Below are positions 26,267 to 35,410 of a stretch of 64,000 nucleotides of DNA, piece after piece (the first letter of the stretch is position 1; the number at the start of each line of letters is the position of its first letter). The DNA is from Actinomyces sp. 432. GTDB taxonomy: Bacteria; Actinomycetota; Actinomycetes; Actinomycetales; Actinomycetaceae. Made by a program: the position numbers and the translations under genes. The stretch covers positions 744,001 to 808,000 of the forward strand of contig NZ_CP025249.1 in NCBI RefSeq assembly GCF_009930875.1. Reading direction: 5' to 3'. Under the pieces are notes generated by a model. That model worked only from the letters and a program-made list of their open reading frames with translations, had not been told where the DNA came from and searched no databases.

Positions 26267-27421
26267 ATGTCCACTTCCTCCAACCCCGCCAACCACCCCG
26301 AGCACACGCCCGACCCCACCCCCGAACCCCAGGCCGGTGACATCACCGCCGAGAACGCCGCCGCCATCCTGGCCGCCGACGACGCCGACGCCGCAGATTC
26401 CCCAAATGCCTCACGCCTCACCCGGCGGCGCCTGCTCACCGTCGGCGGGCTCGCCGCCGCGGCCGTCGTCGGCGGTGGCGCCTGGCTGACCCTGCGCCGC
26501 ACCAATTCCGGCGTCGTCGGCGCCGCCGAGCGCCTGCCGCTGGTGATCGGCGGCGACATCTGCGCCGCCCCGCTGTACGCCGCCTACCACCAGGGCTACT
26601 TCGACGACGCCGGCCTGAACGTCACCCTTGCCCGCACCCAGCGCACCGAGGACACCAAGGACGCCCTCAGCGCCGGGAAGTACATCGGCGCCCCCGGCAT
26701 CTTCTTCTCCTGGCTGGAGCCCATCTACAACGGCATCAACGCCAAGCTGACCGCCGGCTTCCACTCCGGCTGCCTACAGCTGGTGGTCAACAACGGCTCC
26801 CCGATCTCCTCCTACGCGGACCTGAAGGGAGCCACCATCGGCGTCCCCTCCCTGTCCTCCTCGGCCTTCGCCTACTTCTCGATCGGCCTGGCCAAGGCCG
26901 GCATCAACGTCGACCCCGAGCATGGCGACATCACCTGGACCACCATCGACGAGGACTCCCTGGGCACCCGCCTGACCAACGGCGACGTCGACGCGATCAT
27001 GGGCTCCGACCCCGCCCCGCTGCTGCCCGTATTCGACGGCACCGCCCATGTGATCGAGTCCAATGACGACGAGCCCTTCTGCTGCTCCGTGGCTCTAAAC
27101 GGCGACTTCGTGGCCAAGCGTCCCGAGGACGCCAAAGCGCTCACCGAGGCGTGGCTGAAGGGCTCGGACTACTTGGCCGCGTCCGAGGCCAACCGCAAGG
27201 AGATCGCCAAGATCGAGGTCGACAACAACTACGTCGCCGCCGACCAGTCCCTGGTGGAGGAGGTGCTGGAGACTTACGGCTGGGAGGCCTCGGCCACCGC
27301 CTTCCGCGAGGCTATCGAACCGGGCATCGAGGACTTCAAGCTCACCGGCTACATCGACTCCGGCATAGGTGCCGCCGAGCTCGCCGACACCGTTTACGCG
27401 GACCTGGGGATCAACCGGTGA
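26267..27421 (+). CDS. ABC transporter substrate-binding protein, SsuA/NMT1-like, Tat-exported
   Basis: A 384-residue protein. The first 50 residues are Pro/Ala/Asp rich, then a twin-arginine signal RLTRRRLLTVGGLAAAAVVG at about residues 50-70. The mature domain has the SsuA/NMT1 pattern VIGGDICAAPLYAAYHQGYF, DLKGATIGVPSLSSSAF and the hinge DAIMGSDPAPLLPVF. The ATG at 26267 has GAGGAGA upstream. The stop overlaps the permease GTG. The family binds sulfonates, nitrate, bicarbonate or thiamine precursors; the Cys-rich leader upstream favours an organosulfur ligand. Confidence 0.85.
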   Translation: MSTSSNPANHPEHTPDPTPEPQAGDITAENAAAILAADDADAADSPNASRLTRRRLLTVGGLAAAAVVGGGAWLTLRRTNSGVVGAAERLPLVIGGDICAAPLYAAYHQGYFDDAGLNVTLARTQRTEDTKDALSAGKYIGAPGIFFSWLEPIYNGINAKLTAGFHSGCLQLVVNNGSPISSYADLKGATIGVPSLSSSAFAYFSIGLAKAGINVDPEHGDITWTTIDEDSLGTRLTNGDVDAIMGSDPAPLLPVFDGTAHVIESNDDEPFCCSVALNGDFVAKRPEDAKALTEAWLKGSDYLAASEANRKEIAKIEVDNNYVAADQSLVEEVLETYGWEASATAFREAIEPGIEDFKLTGYIDSGIGAAELADTVYADLGINR

Positions 27422-28506
27422 GCGCCCAGGCACAGGCGGATGCGGCGGCGGGACAGCCCGTTCCCGCCGAAGACGCGGCCTCGGCCGGTGCTGCTGCGAC
27501 GCGGCCCTACCGGACCCCGCCGCACCCCCACGAGGACGCTCACCGGCGCACCCACCTGAGTCGTCTCGCCGGGGCGGCGCTGGCCCTCTGGGTCGCGTAC
27601 GTCGGAGTCGTCGTCTTGGTGCCCGACGCCGCCGATGCGCGCACGGCCAGCACGACGCCGCTGCTAGCGCTGGTCGGCACCTGGATCGCGGTGCTGGTCG
27701 GCTGGACGGCGGTAGCCCAGGCCCGCCCGGGTACCCCCGCGGCGGGGGCACTCGCGCACCGACTGCCGTGGATCGTGTTCTTCGGGGCCTGGTTCACCCT
27801 CTGGCAGCTGACCACGGTCAAGTCCGGGCTGCTGGACCCACCCTACTTCGTTGCCCCGGAGGTGCTGATCGAGGCCTTCCTCGGCGACTGGACGCTACTG
27901 GCTAGATGTCTGGGATCATCCGCCCTGCTGTTCCTGACCGGCTACGCCGTCGGTTCGGTGCTCGGCTTCGTCACCGGCCTGCTCATGGGCTGGTCGCGGC
28001 GGGCCGACTACTGGCTGCACCCACTGCTGCAGACGGTCGGGCCGGTGCCCGCGGCGTCACTGCTGCCGCTGGCGGTGCTCGTCCTGCCGACCACATACGC
28101 CTCGGCCGCCTTCATCGTCGCCTTCGGGGCCTGGTTTCCCATGGCGACCATGACGCGCGCCGGCGTGCGGGCCGTCCCGCGCTCCTACTTCGACGTCGCT
28201 CGCACCCTGGGCGCCCGCGAGTCCTTCCTGGTGCGCCGCATCGCGATTCCGGCGGCCCTGCCGGACATGCTCACCGGCCTGTTCACGGGCCTGGGCACGA
28301 GCCTGGCGGCGCTGATGACCGCGGAGCTGGTGGGCGTCGACCAGGGGCTGGCCTGGTACATCAACTGGGTCAAGGGTTGGGCGGACTACCCGCGCATGTA
28401 CGTGGGCCTGGCCGTGCTCATCATCTTCTGCCGCGCGTTGATGATTCTGCTGTTCAAACTGCGCTCCTCGCTGCTGGCGTGGCAGCAGGACCTGGTGAGG
28501 TGGTAA
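27418..28506 (+). CDS. ABC transporter permease, SsuC/TauC-like
   Basis: A 362-residue BPD_transp_1 permease. Two extra N-terminal helices (ALALWVAYVGVVVLV and LLALVGTWIAVLVGW) precede the core of six. The coupling-helix region is RTLGARESFLVRRIAIPAALPD in shortened form GARESFLVRRIAIPAALPD, typical of the SsuC group. The GTG at 27418 overlaps the stop of the binding-protein gene, and the ATPase gene starts four bases after its stop, so the three genes form one operon. Confidence 0.9.
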   Translation: MSAQAQADAAAGQPVPAEDAASAGAAATRPYRTPPHPHEDAHRRTHLSRLAGAALALWVAYVGVVVLVPDAADARTASTTPLLALVGTWIAVLVGWTAVAQARPGTPAAGALAHRLPWIVFFGAWFTLWQLTTVKSGLLDPPYFVAPEVLIEAFLGDWTLLARCLGSSALLFLTGYAVGSVLGFVTGLLMGWSRRADYWLHPLLQTVGPVPAASLLPLAVLVLPTTYASAAFIVAFGAWFPMATMTRAGVRAVPRSYFDVARTLGARESFLVRRIAIPAALPDMLTGLFTGLGTSLAALMTAELVGVDQGLAWYINWVKGWADYPRMYVGLAVLIIFCRALMILLFKLRSSLLAWQQDLVRW

Positions 28507-28509
28507 ACG

Positions 28510-29430
28510 ATGACTGCTTCGACGCCCTCCGCCGGTTCAACAACTTCTGCGCCAACGCAGGCGGACACCGCGGGCATCCCCGCCCCCGACGCCGAGCCCG
28601 CCTCCCGCGGGGCGCGGGTACACCTGACCGGCATCAGCCATCACTACCCGTTACGGCACGACGTCGACCACGGCTGGGTGCCGGCCCTCATGCGGCTGGT
28701 TTCCCCTGCCGCCCGGGCGCGGTATGAGGCCGAGTCCGCCAAGCCGGACCAGTTGCCGGTGCTGAACGGCATCGACCTGGATATCGCCCCGGGGGAGTTC
28801 ATCTCCCTGGTGGGCCAGTCCGGCTGTGGCAAGTCCACGATCCTGCGGCTGCTGTCCGGCCTGGAGACTCCCAGCCAGGGCAGCGTCGTCGTCGACGGCG
28901 AGGCCGTGTCCGGCACCGCCCCCGAGCGGGCCCTGGCCTTCCAGGACGCCACGCTGCTGCCGTGGCGCACGGTGCGGGAGAACGTTGCCCTGGGGCCACA
29001 GGCCCGTGGACGCCTGGAGCCGCGCCGGGTCGAGGCGGCGCTGGAAGTGGTGGGGCTGCGCGACTTCGCCGACGCCTACCCGACCACCCTGTCCGGTGGC
29101 ATGGCGCAGCGCGCGGCCCTGGCCCGGGCCCTGGTCAACCGGCCGCGCCTGTTCCTGCTGGATGAGCCCTTCGGCAAGCTCGACGCACTCACCCGGCTGA
29201 CCCTGCAGGATGAGATCGCCTCCCTGTGGGCCTCCCAGGGCTTCACGGCGGTGCTGGTCACGCACGACGTGGAGGAGGCGCTGCGCCTGTCCAACCGCGT
29301 CATCGTGCTCTCTGAGCGGCCCGCGCACGTGGTGGAGGACATTCGCGTGCCCGAGGGGTTGGGGAGTGACGAGGCCGCCCCCGAGTTCCAGCGGCTGCGC
29401 CGTCACATCCTGACGCTCCTGGGCCGCTGA
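28510..29430 (+). CDS. ABC transporter ATP-binding protein, SsuB/TauB-like
   Basis: A 306-residue ATPase: Walker A LVGQSGCGKSTILRLLSG, Q-loop ALAFQDATLLPWRTVREN, signature LSGGMAQRAALARAL, Walker B RLFLLDEPFGKLDALTR, and switch histidine LVTHDVEEALRLS. These are hallmarks of the nitrate/sulfonate/taurine import group. An N-terminal extension plus an insertion (GWVPALMRLVSPAARARYEA) make it longer than usual. It ends the operon, followed by a strong hairpin. Confidence 0.92.
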   Translation: MTASTPSAGSTTSAPTQADTAGIPAPDAEPASRGARVHLTGISHHYPLRHDVDHGWVPALMRLVSPAARARYEAESAKPDQLPVLNGIDLDIAPGEFISLVGQSGCGKSTILRLLSGLETPSQGSVVVDGEAVSGTAPERALAFQDATLLPWRTVRENVALGPQARGRLEPRRVEAALEVVGLRDFADAYPTTLSGGMAQRAALARALVNRPRLFLLDEPFGKLDALTRLTLQDEIASLWASQGFTAVLVTHDVEEALRLSNRVIVLSERPAHVVEDIRVPEGLGSDEAAPEFQRLRRHILTLLGR

Positions 29431-29441
29431 CCGGGAGCACA

Positions 29442-29483
29442 GACGGCGCCCGCCCCGGCAGGAGAGTCGGGGCGGGCGCCGTC
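29442..29483 (+). terminator. terminator hairpin of the SsuABC-type operon
   Basis: Arms 29442-29457 and 29468-29483 are perfect 16-bp complements (GACGGCGCCCGCCCCG) with a 10-base loop, twelve bases past the ATPase stop. It lacks a T-run and could serve the convergent gene too. Confidence 0.75.
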
Positions 29484-29505
29484 GTCGGTAAGCGCGCGGG
29501 CTCAC

Positions 29506-30093
29506 TCAGCGGGTGGCGGCCTCCAGGGTGACCTCCGCGTCGGGCTCGCGGGTGATGCGGTTGCGCAGGTCGCGGCGCACGATCTCGATGGACCACATCC
29601 ACACGATGTGGCCGAAGAACTCCGAGAAGTGCTCCGACCAGGTCTGGGCGCCGTCGATCCAGGGGAATGGGCTGGGGGCCCAGCCCAGCAGCGGCATGAC
29701 GATCACATGCGCGCCCACGTACACGAAGACGCCGAAGACGGCACCCTGCCACAGCTTGATCCGTGGGAAGTACTCGGCTGCGATGCAGTAGATCAGGCCG
29801 AATACGATCGCAAAGCTGAAGTGCACGATGAAGGACATGATCGGCAGCTCGTTGTTGGAGAACGTGACCGTCAGGTGCGAGGTCTCCGGGGACATGCCGA
29901 ACCACTCCAGCATCGCCTGCGGCGGGTTCGTGTCCGAGCGGATGCCGGGCGTGCGCGGCGGGAAGGGCACCTCCCAGCCGAACTTGACCAGGGCGGAGAA
30001 GGTGCCGGCAATGAGGCCGACGAGTGTGGCCACGCCGACGCGGCGGCGGGACGGCTCGGTCGAGCCGAGCAGGCGTGTGATCCAGGCTGGCAT
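29506..30093 (-). CDS. YagU-family (DUF1440) membrane protein
   Basis: A 195-residue membrane protein. Four helices are visible: VGVATLVGLIAGTFSALVKF, MSFIVHFSFAIVFGLIYCI, AVFGVFVYVGAHVIVMPLL and FFGHIVWMWSIEIV. The sequence GWEVPFPPR after helix 1 and the histidine in the second helix are typical of YagU, a family linked to acid tolerance in enteric bacteria. The ATG at 30093 has CGGAGG upstream and is preferred to the start at 30162, whose added residues look non-coding. Confidence 0.82.
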   Translation of the reverse strand: MPAWITRLLGSTEPSRRRVGVATLVGLIAGTFSALVKFGWEVPFPPRTPGIRSDTNPPQAMLEWFGMSPETSHLTVTFSNNELPIMSFIVHFSFAIVFGLIYCIAAEYFPRIKLWQGAVFGVFVYVGAHVIVMPLLGWAPSPFPWIDGAQTWSEHFSEFFGHIVWMWSIEIVRRDLRNRITREPDAEVTLEAATR

Positions 30094-30274
30094 GGGAACC
30101 TCCGGGTATTGCGGCGGGGTCGCCGCGGCGATGATGAGCAAGCGCCTACGGCGCGCGCTCATCGGGGTCGACCAACGATTTCACGGCGCAGCGCCGGTGT
30201 CCAAGCGACCCGGCGGCGAAGGCGGGCGTCGAACTCGACACCCAACGCCACCGGTAAGCGCATAGGGTGAAGCC

Positions 30275-30847
30275 GTGATCTACTACCAGAGGGACGATGA
30301 AGATGGCGGGACCGCGCTGGGTGTTGTCAGTGCCATCCTGGCGGTCGGCCTGACGTGCATCTTGCCGTTCGCGCTAGGTCTGTCGATCATAGCCGTGTCC
30401 TTCTTCCTGGAGGCGTTCCCGGAGTCCCTGTATGCGGCGGATATGGGGTTTCCCTTGCTGGCGCTGCTCTACTTTGTGGCCTATGGGGCAACCTGGTACG
30501 GCGCCCACCGTTTTCTTTTGTCCCCCTGGACTGTGCAGGTGACTGAACGGGGTGTGCGCATTGGCAGGGACAACCTTCCTTGGCCGCGGCGGCGCGAGGA
30601 ACTGATCATTGTTGAGAAGCATCGCCTGGGCGGGCGCATCCGCCACCGAGCTATTTACGACTCTAAATTCGGTCGCGTGCGCTTGCGCGCACTTGAGGCG
30701 TATACATACGGTAATTCCAACGCTGCGCGGCAAGCCGTGGAGGCGCGGCTGGACCAGGTCTGGGCGGCCTGTGAGCAGGCGCGCGAGGATGCGGCTGAAA
30801 GACGGCGCCAGGCGGCCGCGGAGCCGGGTGCGGACGCTCAGAAGTAA
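30275..30847 (+). CDS. hypothetical membrane protein
   Basis: A 190-residue protein with three helices (ALGVVSAILAVGLTCILPFA, LGLSIIAVSFFLEAF, FPLLALLYFVAYGATWYG). These are followed by a soluble part with a PH-like beta pattern (WTVQVTERGVRIGRDNLPWP) and a charged C-terminal helix. It starts with GTG 30275. It converges on menB with no space between the two stop codons. No family is recognised. Confidence 0.7.
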   Translation: MIYYQRDDEDGGTALGVVSAILAVGLTCILPFALGLSIIAVSFFLEAFPESLYAADMGFPLLALLYFVAYGATWYGAHRFLLSPWTVQVTERGVRIGRDNLPWPRRREELIIVEKHRLGGRIRHRAIYDSKFGRVRLRALEAYTYGNSNAARQAVEARLDQVWAACEQAREDAAERRRQAAAEPGADAQK

Positions 30848-31963
30848 TCAGAAGTAATAGGGGAAAGGCGACCAATCCGGCTTGCGGCGCTGAAGGAAGG
30901 CGTCGCGGCCCTCGGCGGCCTCGTCGGTCATGTAGGCCAGGCGGGTGGCCTCCCCGGCGAAGACCTGCTGGCCCGCCAGGCCGTCGTCCGCCAGGTTGAA
31001 GGCGTACTTGAGCATGCGGATCGCCTGCGGCGACTTGCCGGCCACGATGCGCGCGTACTCCAGGGCCCGCTCCTCGAGCTCGGCATGGGGGACGGCCTCG
31101 TTGACCACGCCCCAGCGCTCGGCGGTGGCGGCGTCGTAGGTGCGGGCCAGGAAGAAGATCTCGCGGGCCCGCTTGTCCCCGACCTGCCGGGCGAGCAGGG
31201 CGGAGCCGTAGCCGGCGTCGAAGGAGCCCACATCGGCGTCGGTCTGCTTGAAGCGGGCATGCTCGGCGGAGGCGAGCGAGAGGTCGCAGACCACGTTCAG
31301 GGAGTGGCCGCCGCCGGCCGCCCAGCCGGATACGGCCGCGATGACGACCTTCGGCATGGTGCGGATGAGCCGCTGCACCTCCAGGATGTGGAGCCGTCCC
31401 GCCCGGGCGGCGTCCAGGCGCTCTCGCTGTGCGGCGACGGCGGCGTCGTGATTGTCGGTGGTGGCTGCGACGCTCCCGACGACGGCGTCGGGGCGGGACC
31501 TCCCGGCGTCCTCTCCGGCAGAGGAGGCGGCCCCGGCGTCGTCGCCCGCCTTCTCGTACAGGTAGCCGTCCCGGCCGCGCACCCGCTGGTCGCCGCCAGA
31601 GCAGAAGCCCCAGCCGCCGTCCTTGGGGGAGGGGCCGTTGCCGGTGAGGATGACGGCACCGACGTCGCCGCTCATGCGTGCGTGGTCGAGCACCCGGTAC
31701 AGCTCGTCGACGGTGTGCGGGCGGAAGGCGTTGCGCAGCTCGGGACGGTCCAGCGCCACCCGCACCACCGGCAGGTCGCGCACCCAGGCGCCGTCGGCGT
31801 TGCGCTCGCAGCCGCGGTGGTAGGTGACGTCGGTAAGCGCGCCCGGGCCGTCGCCGCGGTTGGCGAATCCGGCGACGTCGCGCCAGCGGAGGGGATCGAA
31901 GATCTCCGAGACCCGCTGCGGCAGCGGGTGGGGCGACGGTGCAGCAGTTGACGACTGGCTCAT
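30848..31963 (-). CDS. menB: 1,4-dihydroxy-2-naphthoyl-CoA synthase
   Basis: A 371-residue crotonase-fold enzyme closing the second ring of menaquinone. Signatures are VILTGNGPSPKDGGWGFCSG, the oxyanion hole GWAAGGGHSLNVVCDLSLAS, FKQTDADVGSFDAGYGSALL and the C-terminal WSPFPYYF. Compared with typical actinobacterial MenB (about 310 residues) it has an insertion of about 43 residues after GYLYEKAGDDAG, Ala/Asp rich and probably disordered, in the flexible loop near the active site. The ATG at 31963 is preferred; TACCCT lies six bases before the stretch GTGTGC, and there is no Shine-Dalgarno, so it may be leaderless. Confidence 0.95.
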   Translation of the reverse strand: MSQSSTAAPSPHPLPQRVSEIFDPLRWRDVAGFANRGDGPGALTDVTYHRGCERNADGAWVRDLPVVRVALDRPELRNAFRPHTVDELYRVLDHARMSGDVGAVILTGNGPSPKDGGWGFCSGGDQRVRGRDGYLYEKAGDDAGAASSAGEDAGRSRPDAVVGSVAATTDNHDAAVAAQRERLDAARAGRLHILEVQRLIRTMPKVVIAAVSGWAAGGGHSLNVVCDLSLASAEHARFKQTDADVGSFDAGYGSALLARQVGDKRAREIFFLARTYDAATAERWGVVNEAVPHAELEERALEYARIVAGKSPQAIRMLKYAFNLADDGLAGQQVFAGEATRLAYMTDEAAEGRDAFLQRRKPDWSPFPYYF

Positions 31964-32019
31964 GCACACAGGGTAGGCGGTTCGCCTACGGCTTGGCTCT
32001 CGTCTTGCCCGTGCCTCGA

Positions 32020-32601
32020 CTAGTCCGCTTCGATCCGGTTGCCATCTTCGTCAACGTAGTAGCCTTCATCGTCGATTTCCTGGAAACTCAAGCGGCCGTC
32101 CTGAATCTCCTCGGCGAAGTGTTCGCCTGTCATCAGGCGCACTTGGCGGCCGCGCTTCATCATTTCCTCGTAGTTGAGAGTGGTGTCCCAGGGCTTGTCG
32201 AGCGTAATGATGATGACCGCATAGAAGATCCAGGTCACCAGGGTGAGGGTGAGTATTGAGGACGACGCCAACAGCGTGGCAGCGGCGGAGCCTGCTACGG
32301 CTGGGCAGATGAGCGAGATGACAGTCAGGGTCGGTCCCTCGGGGTCCTGCGAGCGCTTGGCGCGCATGATCAGTCGCGACGCCGTCGCGTCGAGAACCTC
32401 CCGTATGACTGCGGCCACGATCGCGAATGCAACCACACGGTCAACGGTCAGGCCCGTGTGGGTCAACGCCGACAAGATCCCTGTGACGATGCCAAGACCG
32501 AGTCCATAAAGCAGAGCCATGAAGGCCCTCCCGGAGGCCAGTGCCCAGAGCGGGATTGCTGGGTGCCAGCGGGAGTCGGATTCCTGTGTTGTGGTCGCCA
32601 T
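32020..32601 (-). CDS. hypothetical membrane protein
   Basis: A 193-residue protein with about four helices (AFMALLYGLGLGIVTGIL, VVAFAIVAAVIREVL, LTVISLICPAVAGSAAATLL, ILTLTLVTWIFYAVIIITL) and an acidic cytoplasmic tail ending DDEGYYVDEDGNRIEAD. The ATG at 32601 has AGGAGAA upstream. No family is recognised. It stands alone downstream of a 0.5-kb gap. Confidence 0.7.
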   Translation of the reverse strand: MATTTQESDSRWHPAIPLWALASGRAFMALLYGLGLGIVTGILSALTHTGLTVDRVVAFAIVAAVIREVLDATASRLIMRAKRSQDPEGPTLTVISLICPAVAGSAAATLLASSSILTLTLVTWIFYAVIIITLDKPWDTTLNYEEMMKRGRQVRLMTGEHFAEEIQDGRLSFQEIDDEGYYVDEDGNRIEAD

Positions 32602-33105
32602 GGGTTCTCCTGATTGGATTTCGTCCGTCGATCTGCGATCGGCCGATACCTATCAGGGTGAGTGTAGGGAAAGTGTGAGCCGAATCATAGGCTGATCTTC
32701 GTCAGGGTTGTGCGTGCCAGACCGCTGCACGAGCCGGATGTTCCGCTACGGCGGCGTCACTGCCGCCGACCAGGTTTGTTGGGCTCTTCCGGTTTGAGGG
32801 CGTGGCGCTGGACTCCGGGGTGACGTCGGGTGAGGCCTGCCCGCCCACGCGCTGACTTTTGGTGCCGAGTCCCGTGCGTAGCGCCCCAAAATGTCCAGGA
32901 TCGGCACAAAGGCCGTTAGGGGCCGCTGGGGCCGTTTCTGAAACCGCATGATTCCAACGTTTTGCCCACGGTGCCCGGAAACGTCGGAGTCGTTTGTACC
33001 GAACTCGGACATTCCGTCCCACGGCGAGGCGTCCGAGGCGCGCAACATGCCCGGCTCACAGTGCTCGCGCACACGCCCGCCGCTCGACCCGGCTAGCCTG
33101 TGTCC
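32602..33105. other. 504-bp gap upstream of arcA
   Basis: No gene is seen. AATGTCCAGGATCGGCAC at 32890-32907 and GTACCGAACTCGGACATT at 32996-33013 form an imperfect inverted repeat whose core resembles the CCGANCTCGG core of repeat family A. TAGCCT at 33094-33099 lies six bases before the arcA ATG and could be its -10 box. Confidence 0.45.
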
Positions 33106-34502
33106 ATGACGCTCATGACGCAGAGCCCCCAGACCGCCTCGGACCCCGCCGACCGGACGGTTATCCCGCGCTCCGTCGGCGGCGGGCGGGTCGACTCCGA
33201 GACCGGCCGCCTGCGCGAGGTCATCGTTCACCGGCCCGGGCGGGAGATCGCCCGCATCACGCCGATCAACGCCAACTCCCTGCTGTTCGACGACGCCCTG
33301 AACATCGCCCGCGCCCAGGCCGAGCACGACGCCTTCACCGCCATCCTGCGCGCCGAGGGCGTGATCGTCCACGACTTCCGCGACCTGCTCACCGAGACCC
33401 TCGCCGTCCCGAGGCCCGTCGCCTGGTCCTGGAGGAGACCGTCGGCCCGCAGGCGGTCGGCGTGTCCACCTCCGAGGTGCTCATCGACTTCCTGGGCGGC
33501 CTGCCCGACGCCGAACTCGCCGAGGTCCTCCTGGCCGGCATCACCCGCAACGAACTGCGCGAGCGCCTGGACCCCGCCGACGCCGCCACCCTGTTCGCCA
33601 CCACCTACCTGTCCACCCTGGAGGGGCAGTTCGTGGTCACCCCCCTGCCCAACCACCTGTTCACCCGCGACACCTCCGCCTGGCTGTACGGCGGCGTGTC
33701 CGTCAACACCATGGCGCTCGCCCCCCGCCGACGTGAGGCCGTCAACTACGAGGCCGTCTACCGCTTCCACCCCGCCTTCGCCAGCCGAGTCGGCTCCGTC
33801 TCGGGCGGGGAAGGGGCGACGTCGTCGGACCGGACGCCGGGTGAGCGCGGCCCGCTGTGGGTGGAGCCTCACGGCGCCTCCCCGGCCACCGTCGAGGGCG
33901 GAGATTTCCAGGTGCTGGGTAACCGCACCCTGGTCATGGGGCTAACCCACCGCTCCAGTGCGGCCGGTGTGGAGCGCCTGGCCACCAGGCTCTTCGCCGA
34001 CGGCGTCGCCGACCGGGTCATCGGCATCCACATGCCCGACCGCGCCTTCTACACCGAGCTCGACGCCGTCATGCACCTGGACACCCTCATGACCATGGTC
34101 GCCCCCGACACCTACCTGCGCTTCTCCGGCTTCAACGACGTCACCACCGTGGAGATCGAGCCCGGCGCCAACCACGGCTCCAGCAAGGGCTCCGCCCTGC
34201 GGGTAACCGTCCACGACGGCGGCGACATGGACGCCGTCCTGGCCCGGGCCGCCGGCATCGACGCCTTCAAGGTGATCAGCCCCGATATGTCCGACGAGGC
34301 CGAGGCGCTGCGCGAGCTGTCCCGCGACTCCTGCAACGTCGTCGCCCTGGCGCCGGGGCGGGTCATCGGCTACGCGCACAACCAGCGGGCCAACGATGTG
34401 CTGCGCCGGGCGGGTGTGGAGGTCATCGAGACCCCCGGCGTCGAGCTGGTGCGCGGTCGCGGCGGCGCCCACTGCATGACCTGTCCGGTCACGCGCGATT
34501 GA
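33106..34502 (+). pseudogene. arcA: arginine deiminase, frameshifted
   Basis: The enzyme hydrolyses arginine to citrulline and ammonia, first step of the deiminase pathway. The N-terminal frame from ATG 33106 gives [20 protein letters not shown] and runs to LLTETLAVP. The rest lies one frame away: [59 protein letters not shown] and the catalytic cysteine in [13 protein letters not shown]. One added base at about 33409-33412 (GTCCCGAGG) restores a protein of about 466 residues with every active-site residue in place. So a sequencing slip is at least as likely as inactivation. The start appears leaderless. arcB, the next step, follows at 36 kb. Confidence 0.88.
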
Positions 34503-34700
34503 GCCGAGTGACGCCGAGCTTGCTCGGGTGTCCGAGGCGATTGAGTCGCGTGAGAGGCCTTGCCGTACACGCGCGACCGAGCCGAGTGACGCCGAGCTTG
34601 CTCGGGTGTCCGAGGCGATTGAGTCGCGTGAGAGGCCTTGCCGTACACGCGCGATTGAGCCGAGTGACGCCGAGCTCGCTCTGATGTCCGAGGCGACTGC
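34501..34700 (+). repeat. 78-bp tandem repeat, two and a half copies, after arcA
   Basis: Copies begin at 34501, 34579 and 34657, exactly 78 bp apart; the first two are almost identical and the third is partial and diverging. Each unit starts GAGCCGAGTGACGCCGAGC and ends with ACACGCGCGA-type sequence. The last dozen bases of arcA, including its stop, are the same as the end of the unit, so the duplication began at the gene end. Confidence 0.9.
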
Positions 34701-34705
34701 GCGGC

Positions 34706-35410
34706 TCACTTCCCGACGATGCTGATCTCTCGCGCCTCGTCCCACGGCACCGTCCAGCCCGCGGCGTCGATCACCGTGGACAGCACCGCAGCGGTGAAGC
34801 CCCACACGAGCGGCCCGCCGTCGCGGGTGACGAAGGCGGGGCCCCGCCACACCTGTCCGCCGCGCTCCAGCACCCACGTACGCCGAGCCGCCGGATCCAC
34901 GAGCGCACCTACCCCGACCCGCGTCGCCCACCTCGTCTCGGTGCCGTCCAGCCGCATATCTCGAGGCGTCGCCCACCAGCCGAGCACTGGAGTCACCAGG
35001 TTCGCCGAAGCGGTCAGCGCCGCTTCCGGCAGCGCGCCGAGCACATCCACGTCGGACGGCTCGATGCCCGCCTCCTCCCATGCCTCACGCAGAGCCGCTG
35101 CCGCGGGATCGCCCTCGTCGGTCGGCTCCAGCCCGCCGCCGGGGAAGGCGACCTCACCGGGGTGGTGCCTCACCGCCGCGGACCGCAGCGTGAGAACGAC
35201 GTCGAGGTCGTCCACCGATGCCCCCTCGCCGTCGGCGCGCACCCCGCGGGACACCGCCTGCTCGCCCACCCCGAATAGGACGAGCACGGCCGAGCGCCGC
35301 AGGGCGCGCCCCGAGGACCTGAGCCCCTGCGCACGCTCCCGCCGCGACTCCAACCCGTCCAAGCGGGGTGCTGCCGCCGCCACCCGGCGAAGATCATCAA
35401 CCACTCCCAT
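34706..35410 (-). CDS. NUDIX hydrolase, CoA pyrophosphatase-like
   Basis: A 234-residue protein. The NUDIX box reads GGGLEPTDEGDPAAAALREA then WEEAGIEP, with the glutamates that bind metal. Preceding LRSAAVRHHPGEVAFPGG matches the UPF0035 pattern of coenzyme A diphosphatases. The N-terminal helix and the C-terminal WGFTAAVLSTVID fit the same group. It lies between arcA and arcB in the opposite direction, so it is not part of their operon. Confidence 0.88.
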   Translation of the reverse strand: MGVVDDLRRVAAAAPRLDGLESRRERAQGLRSSGRALRRSAVLVLFGVGEQAVSRGVRADGEGASVDDLDVVLTLRSAAVRHHPGEVAFPGGGLEPTDEGDPAAAALREAWEEAGIEPSDVDVLGALPEAALTASANLVTPVLGWWATPRDMRLDGTETRWATRVGVGALVDPAARRTWVLERGGQVWRGPAFVTRDGGPLVWGFTAAVLSTVIDAAGWTVPWDEAREISIVGK

